Positions 17,756-29,590 of a DNA stretch of 64,000 nt are shown in pieces (position 1 is the stretch's first letter; each line of letters begins with the position of its first letter). The notes beneath the pieces were generated by a model that saw only the letters and a list, made by a program, of their open reading frames with translations, was not told the DNA's origin and made no database searches. This DNA comes from Aerococcus sp. UBA6277 (lineage in GTDB: Bacteria; Bacillota; Bacilli; Lactobacillales; Aerococcaceae). The stretch spans positions 11,434 through 75,433 of the forward strand of contig NZ_DJUR01000036.1 of the NCBI RefSeq assembly GCF_002440555.1, given 5' to 3'. Made by a program: the position numbers and the translations under genes.

Positions 17756-18907
17756 ATGAAATTTTCTATTAATCGTTCTGTTTTTATTCAAAATTTGACG
17801 GACGTTCAAAGAGCTATTAGTTCACGAACAACAATACCTGTTTTGACAGGTGTTAAAATCTCAGTTAAAGAAGAAGGCCTTTATTTAACTGGTTCTGATG
17901 CAACAATTTCCATTGAGGCATTTATTGACGCTAAAGATGATGACAATAAGTTAAAAATTGAAGCCACTGGTGATATTGTCTTACCTTCTCGTTTCCTAGG
18001 TGAAATCGTGAAGAAATTACCATCAGATATGATGAATTTAGAAGTTGTTGAAAACTTCCAAACAGAAATCACTTCTGACCGTGCATCATTTACCTTAAAT
18101 GGCATTAATGGTAATGAATACCCACGTTTACCTGAAATTGATGCAAAACAGACTTACGCATTACCAACAGATACCTTTAAGCAAGTGGTCAATCAAACCA
18201 TTATTTCTGTATCCAACCAAGAAATTCGCCCTATTTTCACTGGGATTCATTTTGAAATTGGGAATGGTGAGTTAAAAGCAGTTGCCACTGACTCTCATCG
18301 TTTAAGTCAACGTGTTATGCCGTTAATAATGCCAGAAGCGGCTGGTGATACAGTGTTAGACATCAATATTCCTGGTCGTTCATTACAAGAATTAATCCGT
18401 ATTGTAGATAGTAATGAAGACATTGAGATGATGGTGACAGACAATCAAGTACTATTTAAAGCTCGTAATATCTACCTATACTCTCGTTTACTAGAAGGTA
18501 ATTACCCAAATACAGACCGTTTATTACCTAATGACCACTCAACAGTTATTGAAGTGGCAGCGAGTGAATTAGTGAATGCTGTTGAACGTGCTTTGATTTT
18601 AAGTCATGAAGGTAAAAATAATGTGGTTCGTTTGAATATTTCAGACCAAGATATTATCTTATCTAGTCAGTCTGCTGAAGTTGGGAATGTAGAAGAAGAA
18701 ATCAATGTAGTGAAAGCTGAAGGGGAAGCTTTAGAAATTTCCTTCAACCCTGACTACTTACGTGAAGCCTTGAAATCATTTGGTCAACAAAACGTACAAA
18801 TTGGCTTCCAGTCATCCTCACATCCCTTCACCCTATTACCAAGTGATCAAACGGATAACTTCAATTTCGTTCAATTAATTACCCCAATTCGTACACCAAG
18901 AGGCTAA
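17756..18907 (+). CDS. dnaN: DNA polymerase III beta subunit (sliding clamp)
   Basis: This 383-residue clamp starts MKFSINRSVFIQNLTDVQRAI and has FTGIHFEIGNGELKAVATDSHRLS, then DINIPGRSL, and ends VQLITPIRTPRG, all family hallmarks. As a dimer it encircles DNA and tethers the polymerase. The ATG follows AAGGAG. It is the second gene of the dnaA region and ends before three consecutive palindromes, the last a strong terminator. Confidence 0.98.
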   Translation: MKFSINRSVFIQNLTDVQRAISSRTTIPVLTGVKISVKEEGLYLTGSDATISIEAFIDAKDDDNKLKIEATGDIVLPSRFLGEIVKKLPSDMMNLEVVENFQTEITSDRASFTLNGINGNEYPRLPEIDAKQTYALPTDTFKQVVNQTIISVSNQEIRPIFTGIHFEIGNGELKAVATDSHRLSQRVMPLIMPEAAGDTVLDINIPGRSLQELIRIVDSNEDIEMMVTDNQVLFKARNIYLYSRLLEGNYPNTDRLLPNDHSTVIEVAASELVNAVERALILSHEGKNNVVRLNISDQDIILSSQSAEVGNVEEEINVVKAEGEALEISFNPDYLREALKSFGQQNVQIGFQSSSHPFTLLPSDQTDNFNFVQLITPIRTPRG

Positions 18908-18932
18908 TTGAAGCTAATTGACAAAAGTCGTT

Positions 18933-18978
18933 AAGATGATCTCGACCGTCGGATCATCTTCATATGGTTAACCATATG
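18933..18978. repeat. Two palindromes after dnaN
   Basis: AAGATGATC (18933-18941) pairs with GATCATCTT (18952-18960), immediately followed by the perfect 18-bp palindrome CATATGGTTAACCATATG (18961-18978). Neither has a T tail. They precede the true terminator and could be RNA-stabilising hairpins or a protein-binding site. Confidence 0.7.
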
Positions 18979-18981
18979 AAT

Positions 18982-19019
18982 AAGGATCAAAATCATTTAC
19001 TGGTTTTGATCCTTTTTTT
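18982..19019 (+). terminator. Intrinsic terminator of dnaN
   Basis: AAGGATCAAAA (18982-18992) pairs perfectly with TTTTGATCCTT (19004-19014), followed by T to 19019. Confidence 0.9.
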
Positions 19020-19123
19020 CGGTCTATGTATAAAAATGTGCCAATTTTTGACTTTTAAGCCCTTTAAGTAAGATTCTAGGTATTTCCCTATCCAAAATGA
19101 CAACTTTTAATACAGGGCCTTTA

Positions 19124-19240
19124 TTTGCTAAATACGGTAAATTAGCGTATAATTAAGGGGTATAAATAAAAGTGAAATCGTTGAATCTGCTAAGGACCAC
19201 TAGCTGTGTCCAGTGATGGCAAGAAGAGACGATTTATTTT
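19124..19240 (+). promoter_or_regulatory. Promoter and structured leader of yaaA-recF-gyrB-gyrA
   Basis: TTTGCT (19124-19129), 18 nt and TATAAT (19148-19153) form the promoter. The leader contains AAATCGT (19175-19181) pairing with ACGATTT (19229-19235). Within it GGAC/GTCC and CACT/AGTG can pair but exclude each other. The structure is unexplained. Confidence 0.6.
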
Positions 19241-19281
19241 ATGTGAAGAGCGAATTTGGAAGATGAATGCGGGGTGAAATG

Positions 19282-19530
19282 ATGGCTGAAATCGTAAAAA
19301 TTGAAACAGCATATATTACATTGAGTCAGTTATTAAAAATTTCTGGTGCGATAGGTACTGGCGGAGAAGCGAAATGGTATCTACAAGAAAATGATGTCGT
19401 TGTAGACGGCGAAATTGATAATAGACGTGGACGTAAATTGTATCCAGGTATGGTTATTGCGATACCGAATGAAGGTGAATTTATCATCGAAAGCCATGAA
19501 ACGCATGGTGATGGACATGCAGCTAAATGA
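19282..19530 (+). CDS. yaaA: S4-domain RNA-binding protein YaaA
   Basis: This 82-residue protein (MAEIVKIETAYITLSQLL...) carries the S4 fold with IGTGGEAKWYLQENDVVVDGE and NRRGRKLYPG, as in the small S4 protein always found between dnaN and recF in Firmicutes. Its role is not settled; it may bind ribosomal RNA. Three in-frame ATGs are possible (19267, 19279, 19282); GGGGTGA at 19271-19277 best fits the last two. It overlaps recF by 14 bp. Confidence 0.92.
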   Translation: MAEIVKIETAYITLSQLLKISGAIGTGGEAKWYLQENDVVVDGEIDNRRGRKLYPGMVIAIPNEGEFIIESHETHGDGHAAK

Positions 19531-20632
19531 CATTAAGCTAAAGGACTTCAGAAATTATGAAGATCTAACAGTCACATTTTCTCCTGGGGTGAACGTCTTT
19601 ATCGGCGAGAATGCCCAGGGGAAAACATCTTTATTAGAGGCTATTTATATGATGTCACTGGCAAGAAGTCACCGTACGGCCAATGAAAAAGATACCATCC
19701 GTTGGCAACAAGACTTTGCGCGTATTGAAGGTAGTATATCAACGAGTACGAATCCAGAATTACCACTAGCGCTGACCATCACGAAATCTGGTAAACGCGC
19801 AAAAGTCAACCACTTGAACCAAAACCGGATGAGTGATTATATTGGCAAATTGAATGTGATCCTTTTTGCCCCGGAAGATTTAGAACTAATTAAAGGTGCC
19901 CCGCAACTTAGACGGAAGTTTATTGATATGGAGCTTGGGCAAATGAGCCCAAAATACCTGTATGAGTCGGTCCAATATAATCGATTATTAAAGCAACGAA
20001 ATGCCTACCTCAAGCAATTATTATATAAAGAAACCCAAGACCAAATCTATTTAGATATCCTCACTGAACAGTTAGCGGCGTCTGCTACCCATGTTATTTA
20101 CCAACGGCTACGTTTTGTAGACCAATTGGAATCATGGGCTAAACCCATTCATTCAACCATTTCACATGGACTTGAGGAGTTGACCTTAGCCTATCGTGGT
20201 CCAATTGAATTGACTTTAGATATGACTGAAGATGCCATCTACCAGCAGTTGATGACGAAATTTAAAGAGAAAAAAGACCATGAATTAGCCAGAGGGGTTA
20301 CTTTGGTTGGTCCACATCGGGATGATTTGACCTTTAAGGTGAATGGCCGTGATGTGCAGAAATTTGGTTCCCAGGGCCAGCAACGGACGACTGTATTGAG
20401 TATGAAATTAGCAGAAATCGAATGCATGCATGAAGTTTTAGGGGAATATCCTATTTTACTCTTGGATGACGTACTCAGTGAATTAGATAATGAGCGGCAA
20501 ACCCACTTGTTGAAGTCTATACAGTCGAAAGTCCAAACCTTTATAACAACAACAAGTTTAGATGGTATTCAAAGAGAATTAATTGAACAACCAAGAGTTT
20601 TCAATATTGATGCAGGCGCGATAGCGGAATAA
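19517..20632 (+). CDS. recF: DNA replication and repair protein RecF
   Basis: This 371-residue ABC-type ATPase loads RecA at gaps with RecO and RecR. Seen: LKDFRNYEDL, Walker A GENAQGKT at residues 30-37, SHRTANEKD, GSQGQQRTTVLSMKLAE (signature region) and LLLDDVLSELD Walker B. A longer frame runs upstream to 19415, but it lies over yaaA and adds no family sequence. MQLNDIKLKDF matches the usual N-terminus, so I start at 19517. The overlap with yaaA suggests coupled translation. Confidence 0.95.
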   Translation: MQLNDIKLKDFRNYEDLTVTFSPGVNVFIGENAQGKTSLLEAIYMMSLARSHRTANEKDTIRWQQDFARIEGSISTSTNPELPLALTITKSGKRAKVNHLNQNRMSDYIGKLNVILFAPEDLELIKGAPQLRRKFIDMELGQMSPKYLYESVQYNRLLKQRNAYLKQLLYKETQDQIYLDILTEQLAASATHVIYQRLRFVDQLESWAKPIHSTISHGLEELTLAYRGPIELTLDMTEDAIYQQLMTKFKEKKDHELARGVTLVGPHRDDLTFKVNGRDVQKFGSQGQQRTTVLSMKLAEIECMHEVLGEYPILLLDDVLSELDNERQTHLLKSIQSKVQTFITTTSLDGIQRELIEQPRVFNIDAGAIAE

Positions 20633-20660
20633 GTAAGCGTGCGGGTGAGGCGTGGCCTAA

Positions 20661-22736
<2,076 letters not shown>

Positions 22737-22754
22737 TAAGGAGGGAAAAGTTTC

Positions 22755-25337
22755 ATGAGTGAAGAAATTAAAGAACAATTCCCACAACGTGAGCTATCGC
22801 AAGAAATGCGGACGTCATTTCTTGACTATGCCATGTCAGTTATTGTGGCACGTGCCCTACCGGATGTCCGTGATGGCTTAAAACCCGTTCACCGTCGTAT
22901 CCTTTATGGGATGAATGAATTAGGGGTTACCTCAGATAAACCCTTTAAAAAATCAGCCCGTATCGTTGGGGACGTAATGGGTAAATACCATCCGCATGGT
23001 GATTCGGCTATCTATGAATCAATGGTGCGTATGGCTCAAGACTTCTCTTACCGCTACATGCTAGTGGATGGTCACGGGAACTTCGGTTCAGTCGATGGTG
23101 ACCAAGCGGCAGCTATGCGTTATACCGAAGCGCGTATGAGTAAGATTGCCCACGAAATGGTTCGTGACATGAATAAAGATACCGTTGATTTTATCCCTAA
23201 CTATGACGGTGAAGAGCGTGAGCCAGAAGTATTACCAGCTCGCTTTCCTAACCTACTAGTTAACGGGACAACCGGTATCGCAGTTGGGATGACTACCAAT
23301 ATTCCAACCCATAACCTAAGCGAAGTCATCGGCGCCATTAAAATTTTAATGCAGAATGCTGATGCAACAACCAACGAATTAATGGAGGCTTTACCAGGAC
23401 CAGACTTCCCAACCGGTGGTATTGTCATCGGGAAATCAGGTATCCGTAAGGCTTATGAGACTGGAAAAGGGAGCATCATCGTCCGTGCTAAATTAGACAT
23501 TGAAACCATGTCTTCAGGTAAAGAACGGATTATCGTTCATGAAATTCCTTACATGGTAAACAAGGCTAAATTAGTCGAACGTATTGCTGAACTAGCCCGC
23601 GACAAACGGGTAGAAGGGATCACCGCTGTACGTGACGAATCTGGTCGTGAAGGTATGCGTGTCGTTATTGAATGCCGTAAAGATGCCAGCGCATCTGTAA
23701 TCGTCAATAACCTTTACAAATACACGCAATTACAAACAAACTTCGGTATTAACATGGTAGCCATTGTAAATGGTGTACCCCGTACCCTAAGCTTGAAAGA
23801 AATCCTAGAAAATTACCTACTTCACCAAGAAGAAGTAATCCGTCGTCGTTCGATTTTCGAGAAAAACAAGGCTGAAGCGCGTGCCCACATCCTAGAAGGG
23901 TTGCAAATTGCCTTAGACCATATTGACGAAATCGTTAATATCTTACGGACGTCTCGGTCAGGTGACGAAGCAAAAGCCCGTTTTATCGAGGACTACAAGC
24001 TATCAGATAAACAATCACAAGCTATCTTAGACATGCGTCTAGTTCGTCTAACTGGTTTAGAACGTGAGAAAATTGATAAAGAGCACGCCGAATTAATGGC
24101 GCAAATTGACTACTTAAACCAAGTGTTAGAATCTGAAACAATGCGTTACCAAATCATTTATGATGAATTAGTTGAAATCGAAAGTAAATTCGGTGACGAC
24201 CGTCGTACAGAGTTAATGGTTGGTGAAATCCACAATATCGATGATGAAGACCTAATTGAAGAAAGTAACGTGATTGTTACCCTAACGCATAACGGTTACA
24301 TCAAACGTATTGATGATATAGAATTTAGAGCCCAAAATCGTGGTGGTACAGGGGTTAAAGGGATGAGCATGAACGATGAAGACTTCGTTGAAACCATGCT
24401 GTCCACCTCAACCCACGACTCAGTTCTATTCTTCACCAACACTGGTCGCGTATTCCAATCTAAAGGTTATGAAATTCCAGAGTTTGGTCGCGCAGCCAAA
24501 GGGATTCCAGTTGTGAACCTATTGAACTTACAACAAGACGAAACTGTTCAAGCCATGATCAACGTGACCCCAATTGAAGACGCAGAAGTAAAAGAACACC
24601 TATTATTCGTAACGAAAAACGGAACCGTAAAACGCACCAATGCTAGTGACTACTTCAATATCCGTAACAATGGATTAATCGCCTTGAAACTAGCTGACGG
24701 CGATGAATTAGTGAAAGTTGTCTTAACTAGTGGTGATGACAATATTATTATTGCTTCCCAAGATGGTTATGCTGTAAGTTTCCAAGAAACAAACGTCCGT
24801 AGTATGGGGCGTACCGCTACAGGTGTTCGCGGTATTCGTTTAAACGAAGGCGATCAAGTGGTTGGAATGTCTGTACTTGGACCAGACGACAGTGTATTAG
24901 TGGTTACTGAAAAAGGTTACGGTAAACAAACACCAGCCAGCGAATATGGTATTAAAAACCGTGGTGGTAAAGGGGTTAAAACCATTAATGTTACCGAGAA
25001 AAATGGTATCTTAGTTGGTTTAACAACCGTTTCAGGAGAAGAGGACATCATGTTAATGACCAACCAAGGGGTAGCCATTCGCTTCCACGCGAAAAACATC
25101 TCTCAAACCGGTCGTGCAACCCAAGGTGTCCGTCTCATTCGTTTATCCGATGAAGCTGTCGTTTCTACCATTACCAAAGTAGATGCAGTTGAAGAAGAAG
25201 ATCTTGCCGTAACACCAGTTGAAGGTGAACCAGCTGTTGGTACCACATTAGCAGATGCACCATCAGAAGAAATGGTTTCTCGTATGCAAGAATTCGCAGA
25301 CGACGCCCTATCTGACCAAGAAGAAACAGAAGACTAA
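22755..25337 (+). CDS. gyrA: DNA gyrase subunit A
   Basis: This 860-residue subunit carries the catalytic tyrosine in [10 protein letters not shown] (Y123). The quinolone-resistance region reads [10 protein letters not shown], with Ser84 and Glu88 at the two hotspot positions, the usual susceptible-type residues in Gram-positives. The C-terminal beta-pinwheel includes the GyrA box-like [11 protein letters not shown]. It ends in an acidic tail. AAGGAGG precedes the ATG, 18 bp after gyrB. A strong terminator follows. Confidence 0.98.
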   Translation: MSEEIKEQFPQRELSQEMRTSFLDYAMSVIVARALPDVRDGLKPVHRRILYGMNELGVTSDKPFKKSARIVGDVMGKYHPHGDSAIYESMVRMAQDFSYRYMLVDGHGNFGSVDGDQAAAMRYTEARMSKIAHEMVRDMNKDTVDFIPNYDGEEREPEVLPARFPNLLVNGTTGIAVGMTTNIPTHNLSEVIGAIKILMQNADATTNELMEALPGPDFPTGGIVIGKSGIRKAYETGKGSIIVRAKLDIETMSSGKERIIVHEIPYMVNKAKLVERIAELARDKRVEGITAVRDESGREGMRVVIECRKDASASVIVNNLYKYTQLQTNFGINMVAIVNGVPRTLSLKEILENYLLHQEEVIRRRSIFEKNKAEARAHILEGLQIALDHIDEIVNILRTSRSGDEAKARFIEDYKLSDKQSQAILDMRLVRLTGLEREKIDKEHAELMAQIDYLNQVLESETMRYQIIYDELVEIESKFGDDRRTELMVGEIHNIDDEDLIEESNVIVTLTHNGYIKRIDDIEFRAQNRGGTGVKGMSMNDEDFVETMLSTSTHDSVLFFTNTGRVFQSKGYEIPEFGRAAKGIPVVNLLNLQQDETVQAMINVTPIEDAEVKEHLLFVTKNGTVKRTNASDYFNIRNNGLIALKLADGDELVKVVLTSGDDNIIIASQDGYAVSFQETNVRSMGRTATGVRGIRLNEGDQVVGMSVLGPDDSVLVVTEKGYGKQTPASEYGIKNRGGKGVKTINVTEKNGILVGLTTVSGEEDIMLMTNQGVAIRFHAKNISQTGRATQGVRLIRLSDEAVVSTITKVDAVEEEDLAVTPVEGEPAVGTTLADAPSEEMVSRMQEFADDALSDQEETED

Positions 25338-25370
25338 AATTGGTAACACAGTAAAAAAGTTGCAAAAATC

Positions 25371-25411
25371 CCATGAAATGGCGTATCAACAGCCATTTCA
25401 TGGTTTTTTTT
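25371..25411 (+). terminator. Intrinsic terminator of gyrA
   Basis: CCATGAAATGGC (25371-25382) pairs with GCCATTTCATGG (25392-25403), then eight T. Confidence 0.95.
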
Positions 25412-25507
25412 GATGTCATTTAGATTATTCTGGTATATTAACCTAAATTATTTTCTTACCAATATACATCTGATTCTTAAAATATCACTTGATTTATATG
25501 GATTATT

Positions 25508-25568
25508 TTGATAGAATACTTTATTGTGAGTATTAATATACTCTCCTTGCTCTCAAGGATGTTGAGAG
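25508..25568 (+). promoter_or_regulatory. rpsF promoter and leader hairpin
   Basis: TTGATA (25508-25513), 17 nt and TATTAA form the promoter. The leader has a two-part hairpin: CTCTC (25541-25545) with GAGAG (25564-25568) and CTTG with CAAG inside, leaving GATGTT as a one-sided bulge. In Firmicutes rpsF leaders can bind S6:S18 for feedback; that this hairpin does so is an inference. Confidence 0.6.
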
Positions 25569-25599
25569 CCAATAGACCAAAAGGAGGTGCAAAAGTCTG

Positions 25600-25902
25600 A
25601 TGAGTGAAAACACTACTAAATACGAAGTTTTATACATTATTCGTCCTGATATGGAAGAAGCGTCTAAAAAAGCTTTGGTTGAACAATTCGATCAAATCTT
25701 AACTTCAAACGGTGTAACAATTAATGAATCTAAAGACTGGGCAAAACGTCGTCTTGCATATGAAATCAACGATTACAAAGAAGGTATCTACCACTTAGTT
25801 GATATGGAAGCTGACGATGCGGAAGGAATCAACGAATTCGACCGTCTTGCCAAAATCAATGACAATATCTTACGTCATATGATTACTAAAATCGAAGACT
25901 AA
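25600..25902 (+). CDS. rpsF: 30S ribosomal protein S6
   Basis: The 100-residue protein ([19 protein letters not shown], then [22 protein letters not shown]) is a typical S6, binding the central domain of 16S rRNA with S18. It opens the rpsF-ssb-rpsR operon, behind AAGGAGG. Confidence 0.98.
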   Translation: MSENTTKYEVLYIIRPDMEEASKKALVEQFDQILTSNGVTINESKDWAKRRLAYEINDYKEGIYHLVDMEADDAEGINEFDRLAKINDNILRHMITKIED

Positions 25903-25938
25903 TTAACAATACATATTTCGTGAGAGAGGAGTTATTTC

Positions 25939-26490
25939 ATGATTAATAATGTTGTACTGGTCGGCCGTTTAACTCGTGACGTCGATGTGCGTTATACGCA
26001 AAGTGGCGTTGCCGTTGGATCTTTTAGCGTTGCCGTTGAAAGAAACTTTAAAAATGCCCAAGGTGAACGTGAGACAGATTTTATTAACTGTGTTATCTGG
26101 CGTAAAGCAGCAGAGAATTTTGCGCGTTTTACCCGTAAAGGTTCATTAGTAGGTGTTGAAGGCAGCATCCAAACTCGAAACTACGAGAATAACCAAGGAC
26201 AACGTGTATACGTTACTGAGATTTTGGTTGATAACTTTAGTTTATTAGAATCAAAATCAGTTACTGAAAGTCGCCCTGCCTCTGATAATAACAATAACAG
26301 TGGTTTTGGTGGATTTAATAACAATAACGCAAACAACAACAGCTATGACAATCAAAATGCTGATCCATTTGGTGGAAGCAGCTTTAATCAAAACTCCTCT
26401 TCATTTAACAATGGTAACGATAACCCATTCCCATCATCTAATGATGGTTCTGGTTCAATCAATGTTACCGATGATGACTTACCATTCTAA
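25939..26490 (+). CDS. ssb: Single-stranded DNA-binding protein
   Basis: This 183-residue SSB has an N-terminal OB fold ([56 protein letters not shown]) to about residue 108. A low-complexity Asn/Ser/Gly linker with repeated FGG/FNN follows. The acidic tip DDDLPF recruits partner proteins. It lies between rpsF and rpsR as in other Firmicutes. Confidence 0.97.
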   Translation: MINNVVLVGRLTRDVDVRYTQSGVAVGSFSVAVERNFKNAQGERETDFINCVIWRKAAENFARFTRKGSLVGVEGSIQTRNYENNQGQRVYVTEILVDNFSLLESKSVTESRPASDNNNNSGFGGFNNNNANNNSYDNQNADPFGGSSFNQNSSSFNNGNDNPFPSSNDGSGSINVTDDDLPF

Positions 26491-26516
26491 TGGTATAAGT
26501 GAGGGAGGTAAAAAAT

Positions 26517-26753
26517 ATGGCAGCACAACGCCGCGGTGGTCGTAGACGTAAAAAAGTATGTTTCTTCTGCGCTAACCACATTGATCATGTAGATTACAAA
26601 GACACAGATTTATTAAAACGTTATATTTCTGAAAAAGGTAAAATCTTACCTCGTCGTGTAACTGGTACATGTGCAAAACACCAACGTACTTTAACAGCTG
26701 GTATTAAACGCGCTCGTATTATGGCTTTAATTCCATTTACTACAGCAGACTAA
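26517..26753 (+). CDS. rpsR: 30S ribosomal protein S18
   Basis: This 78-residue protein begins [20 protein letters not shown] and has [21 protein letters not shown], the S18 core. It contains a CxxC pair near the N-terminus, as in zinc-binding S18 forms (third cysteine in TGTCAKH). A GTG-initiated frame opens six codons earlier, but that stretch contains the GGGAGGT ribosome site, so the ATG at 26517 is the start. Confidence 0.97.
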   Translation: MAAQRRGGRRRKKVCFFCANHIDHVDYKDTDLLKRYISEKGKILPRRVTGTCAKHQRTLTAGIKRARIMALIPFTTAD

Positions 26754-26761
26754 TACTAATC

Positions 26762-26799
26762 AAAAAAACCATTTCGCCTTCTGGTGAAATGGTTTTTTT
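26762..26799. terminator. Bidirectional terminator between rpsR and the VOC gene
   Basis: AACCATTTCgCC pairs with GGtGAAATGGTT over a short TTCT loop, with seven A before and seven T after, so it serves both convergent genes. Confidence 0.92.
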
Positions 26800-26815
26800 C
26801 TTCGCTTAAATCGAC

Positions 26816-27196
26816 TTAATTCGTCGTAATTTCGACTAGATTACCCTCTGGGTCTTGGACTACTGATTCATAGTAGCCGTCACCGGTTGTTCGTGGACCA
26901 GAAAAAAGTGGGAACCCATCTGCGACTAATTGAGCTGTTTTTCCGTCTACAGCCTCTTTATCGCCTACTGCTAGGGCAATGTGTCCGTAACCTAAAGCAT
27001 CAGCAATACGGGGGCTTAAATGCTTTTTATTGGTTAATTCTAGGCGACTGCCCTCATCAAAGCTTAAAAAGTATGATGAAAAACGTGTTTTAGGATTATG
27101 GTAGCGGTCACCTGCTTCGGCCTCAAAGTATTTTTCATAAAAAGCTTTGACAAGTTCTAAGTCAGTCACCCATAAAGCAACGTGTTCAATTTTCAT
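26816..27196 (-). CDS. VOC-family (glyoxalase/bleomycin-resistance fold) protein
   Basis: This 126-residue vicinal-oxygen-chelate protein has two beta-alpha-beta-beta-beta repeats: MKIEHVALWVTDLELVKAFYEKYF, then YGHIALAVGDKEAV, with candidate metal ligands His5, a Glu in RLELTNKK, His in GHIALAV and Glu in NLVEITT. Such proteins include lactoylglutathione lyases and small-molecule resistance proteins; substrate unknown. AAAGGAG precedes the ATG. It opens the head-on block to the right of rpsR. Confidence 0.85.
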   Translation of the reverse strand: MKIEHVALWVTDLELVKAFYEKYFEAEAGDRYHNPKTRFSSYFLSFDEGSRLELTNKKHLSPRIADALGYGHIALAVGDKEAVDGKTAQLVADGFPLFSGPRTTGDGYYESVVQDPEGNLVEITTN

Positions 27197-27250
27197 ATAT
27201 AAACTCCTTTAGTGTACAATTTAGAATGCGCTTACACATCATATGATAAA

Positions 27251-27283
27251 GCAAAACGAGCTGTGACACTAGTCACAACTCGT
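27251..27283 (-). terminator. Terminator after the dehydrogenase gene
   Basis: On the minus strand ACGAG-T-TGTGAC pairs with GTCACA-G-CTCGT, with one T-G wobble, then TTTTG. The plus strand has a mismatch at the same place. Confidence 0.75.
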
Positions 27284-27354
27284 TGGTAGGAGAATTCCTA
27301 TGTTAAGTATGTTGATTACTTGTTTAATCTCATGTTCTAAGGAGGAAAATCGGA

Positions 27355-28422
27355 TCAGTCTAGCGCTTCAACATCTCTAATTGCTTGTTCAAATTTCTCA
27401 CGGGTAATGGTATATGGAGAGAATGTTAAATCATCCATAGTCATCGCTTTATCAACTAATTTGTCGATATCTTCTTGCGTTGTTACCCCTTGAGCTGCCA
27501 ATTTAGTTGGCAATTTAATTGATTCCATGAATGCTTTCATACGGTCACGGTATTCAAATTGATGGTCCATTGTTAGTAATAACAAGATACCATATGAAAC
27601 TACCTCACCGTGTAAGTGTTCATGGGCTTGTGGCAGAACAGTATAGCCATAGTAGTAGGCATGTGCCATGTTTGAGTTGATGTCATTCTCAACTAATACA
27701 GACGCATAAGCTGATGCACCGATAATTTCTAGGACCACATCTTCTAAGGCCTGGTTTGCTTCTTGGTTACGTACAGCTTCTAAAGCTTTAGCACCAACAG
27801 CCATCAATTTATCATTCGTACCTTTGACAATATTTACCCCTAAACGATTTTCAAAGCTTAGGTCTCTGCCACGTGAAGAAAAACTAGTCTCTACTTCTTT
27901 AGACATACAGTCACCAATACCAGCCCATAAATATTCAACAGGCGCCTCAGCGATGATTTGTGTATCGATGAAGGTATGGTCAGCTGGTGCTTTACGGTAA
28001 GCTAAACCAGCCATCTCATGGTTATCATGATACATAACACATACTGACGAAGTTGGCGCAGAAACGGAAGCTAGAGTTGGGATACTGAATAATGGTTTGT
28101 CTAAGTCACGAGCTACTACCTTAATTGTATCAATCGCGCGTCCCCCACCAACTGCAAAGATCATATCCGCATCTTGCACTTCTTTGATCGCTTTCATTTT
28201 CTCAACGTTGGTATAAGATGCTTCCTTACCGTAGACTTGCACGGTAGCCACTTCTAATGATGATTTTTCTAGGGCAGCAGTTAAGCGTTCCTTACTAGCT
28301 GCCAAGGCTTTTTCACCACCTAGAATCGCGACGGTTGTACCAAATTGACTACAATATTCATCAATTGCATCAAAGGCATCAACACCAATTGTTAAATTTG
28401 GTAGGTTTACTGATAGAGACAT
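27355..28422 (-). CDS. Iron-containing alcohol dehydrogenase family protein (GldA/HcxA-like)
   Basis: This 355-residue oxidoreductase has the NAD-binding GGGRAIDTIKVVA, IPTLASVSAPTSSVCVMY, then metal ligands in GIGDCMSKEVE (Asp) and in HAYYYGYTV and HEHLHGEVVSYG (His). This is the glycerol-dehydrogenase branch, close in pattern to the E. coli YbdH/HcxA type, which reduces 2-oxo acids. Given ilvE directly upstream, a role on branched-chain 2-oxo acids is conceivable but is inference. The gap to ilvE is 77 bp and contains a hairpin without a minus-strand T tail. Confidence 0.8.
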   Translation of the reverse strand: MSLSVNLPNLTIGVDAFDAIDEYCSQFGTTVAILGGEKALAASKERLTAALEKSSLEVATVQVYGKEASYTNVEKMKAIKEVQDADMIFAVGGGRAIDTIKVVARDLDKPLFSIPTLASVSAPTSSVCVMYHDNHEMAGLAYRKAPADHTFIDTQIIAEAPVEYLWAGIGDCMSKEVETSFSSRGRDLSFENRLGVNIVKGTNDKLMAVGAKALEAVRNQEANQALEDVVLEIIGASAYASVLVENDINSNMAHAYYYGYTVLPQAHEHLHGEVVSYGILLLLTMDHQFEYRDRMKAFMESIKLPTKLAAQGVTTQEDIDKLVDKAMTMDDLTFSPYTITREKFEQAIRDVEALD

Positions 28423-28449
28423 ATTTATTTTCCTTCTTTCTTCATAATC

Positions 28450-28490
28450 AGCCTTTTAAACTAATTTATGCTTGGTTTAAAAGGCTTTTT
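28450..28490. repeat. Hairpin between ilvE and the dehydrogenase gene
   Basis: AGCCTTTTAAAC (28450-28461) and GTTTAAAAGGCT (28475-28486) are perfect complements. T follow only on the plus strand, where no gene is expected to be read, so on the minus strand it is a stem without terminator tail, perhaps an mRNA-stability element. Confidence 0.6.
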
Positions 28491-28499
28491 GCAAAATGA

Positions 28500-29534
28500 T
28501 TAATCTTCATCAACGTCTACGATCCATCCTTCAGGCGCTTCTAACTCACCAAATTGGATACCCGTTAATTCTTTGTATAATTTTTGTGATACTGGACCAA
28601 CCTCAGTTTCTGAGAAGAATACGTGACGGTTGTCTTTGTATGTTACAGAACCAGCTGGAGAGATAACAGCCGCGTTACCCATAGCTCCTGCTTCAGAATA
28701 TTTGTCAAATTCGTCCACTTTGATGTCACCAACTTCAACTTCTAATCCTAAACGGTGTTCCGCTAACCATAACAATGATTTTTTAGTGATTGATGGTAAT
28801 ACTGTATCTGATTTAGGTGTTACAAATTTGTTTGTATCTTTCTCGATAGCAAAGAAGTTTGCTGATGAGAATTCATCTACTTTAGTATGTGTTGCTGGGT
28901 CTAAGTATAATACGTCATCGTAACCAGATTCTTGAATACGTTTAGCTGTTGCTAATGTTGATGCATAGTTAGCTGTTGCTTTGATGTTACCAGTACCATC
29001 AGCTGCTACACGGTCATGTTCGTGGTCGATGATGTAGTTATGTGGTGCTAAACCACCTTTGTATAATGGACCAACTGGTGTTACGTAGATTGTAAATAAG
29101 TATTCTTCAGCTGCTGATACTTGTACGTGGTCACCGATACCTAATAACATAGGACGGATAAACATTGCAGCACCGTTGTGGCCGTATGGTGGCACATAGT
29201 CACGGTTAGCTTTAATAACTTCCTTACAAGCACGGACAAATTCTTCAACTGGTACTTCTGGCATCGCCATACGACGAGCACCACGGTTTAAACGTTCACC
29301 AAATTCATCTGGACGGAATAAAACAATCTTGCCATCTTTTGTACCATAAGCTTTATTACCTTCGAATACCCCTTGGCCGTAGTTGACGATTGGAGCAGCT
29401 TCACGAATGGGTAATTGAGGATCTGTTTCTAATCCTGCTTTATACCATTCGCCATCTTTCCAGTATGCACGCCAGCGGTATGGTACTTCCGTATAAGAAA
29501 AATCTAATTCATCCCAGTTTAATTTGTCAGTCAT
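28500..29534 (-). CDS. ilvE: Branched-chain amino acid aminotransferase (copy 1)
   Basis: This 344-residue PLP enzyme interconverts Leu/Ile/Val and their 2-oxo acids. Seen: YGQGVFEGNKAY, FRPDEFGERLNRGARRM, the PLP-lysine region GTGNIKATANYA, SSANFF and EAGAMGNAAVISP. A TTG three codons upstream of ATG 29534 opens a longer frame; AAAGGAG fits the ATG. It lies behind a leader encoding Val-Val-Ile-Ile-Ile and a terminator (29591-29744). A second copy is at 56780, with a different residue in the GNAAVI/GTAAVI loop. Confidence 0.95.
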   Translation of the reverse strand: MTDKLNWDELDFSYTEVPYRWRAYWKDGEWYKAGLETDPQLPIREAAPIVNYGQGVFEGNKAYGTKDGKIVLFRPDEFGERLNRGARRMAMPEVPVEEFVRACKEVIKANRDYVPPYGHNGAAMFIRPMLLGIGDHVQVSAAEEYLFTIYVTPVGPLYKGGLAPHNYIIDHEHDRVAADGTGNIKATANYASTLATAKRIQESGYDDVLYLDPATHTKVDEFSSANFFAIEKDTNKFVTPKSDTVLPSITKKSLLWLAEHRLGLEVEVGDIKVDEFDKYSEAGAMGNAAVISPAGSVTYKDNRHVFFSETEVGPVSQKLYKELTGIQFGELEAPEGWIVDVDED

Positions 29535-29590
29535 ATAGAGCAACTCCTTTAAGTTTAATTTCTAAGTAACAATATCAGCAATTTATTAGC

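Noticed and set aside
19415..19516. Upstream extension of the recF frame
   Set aside because: It lies over yaaA, adds no RecF-like sequence, and the usual N-terminus begins at 19517.
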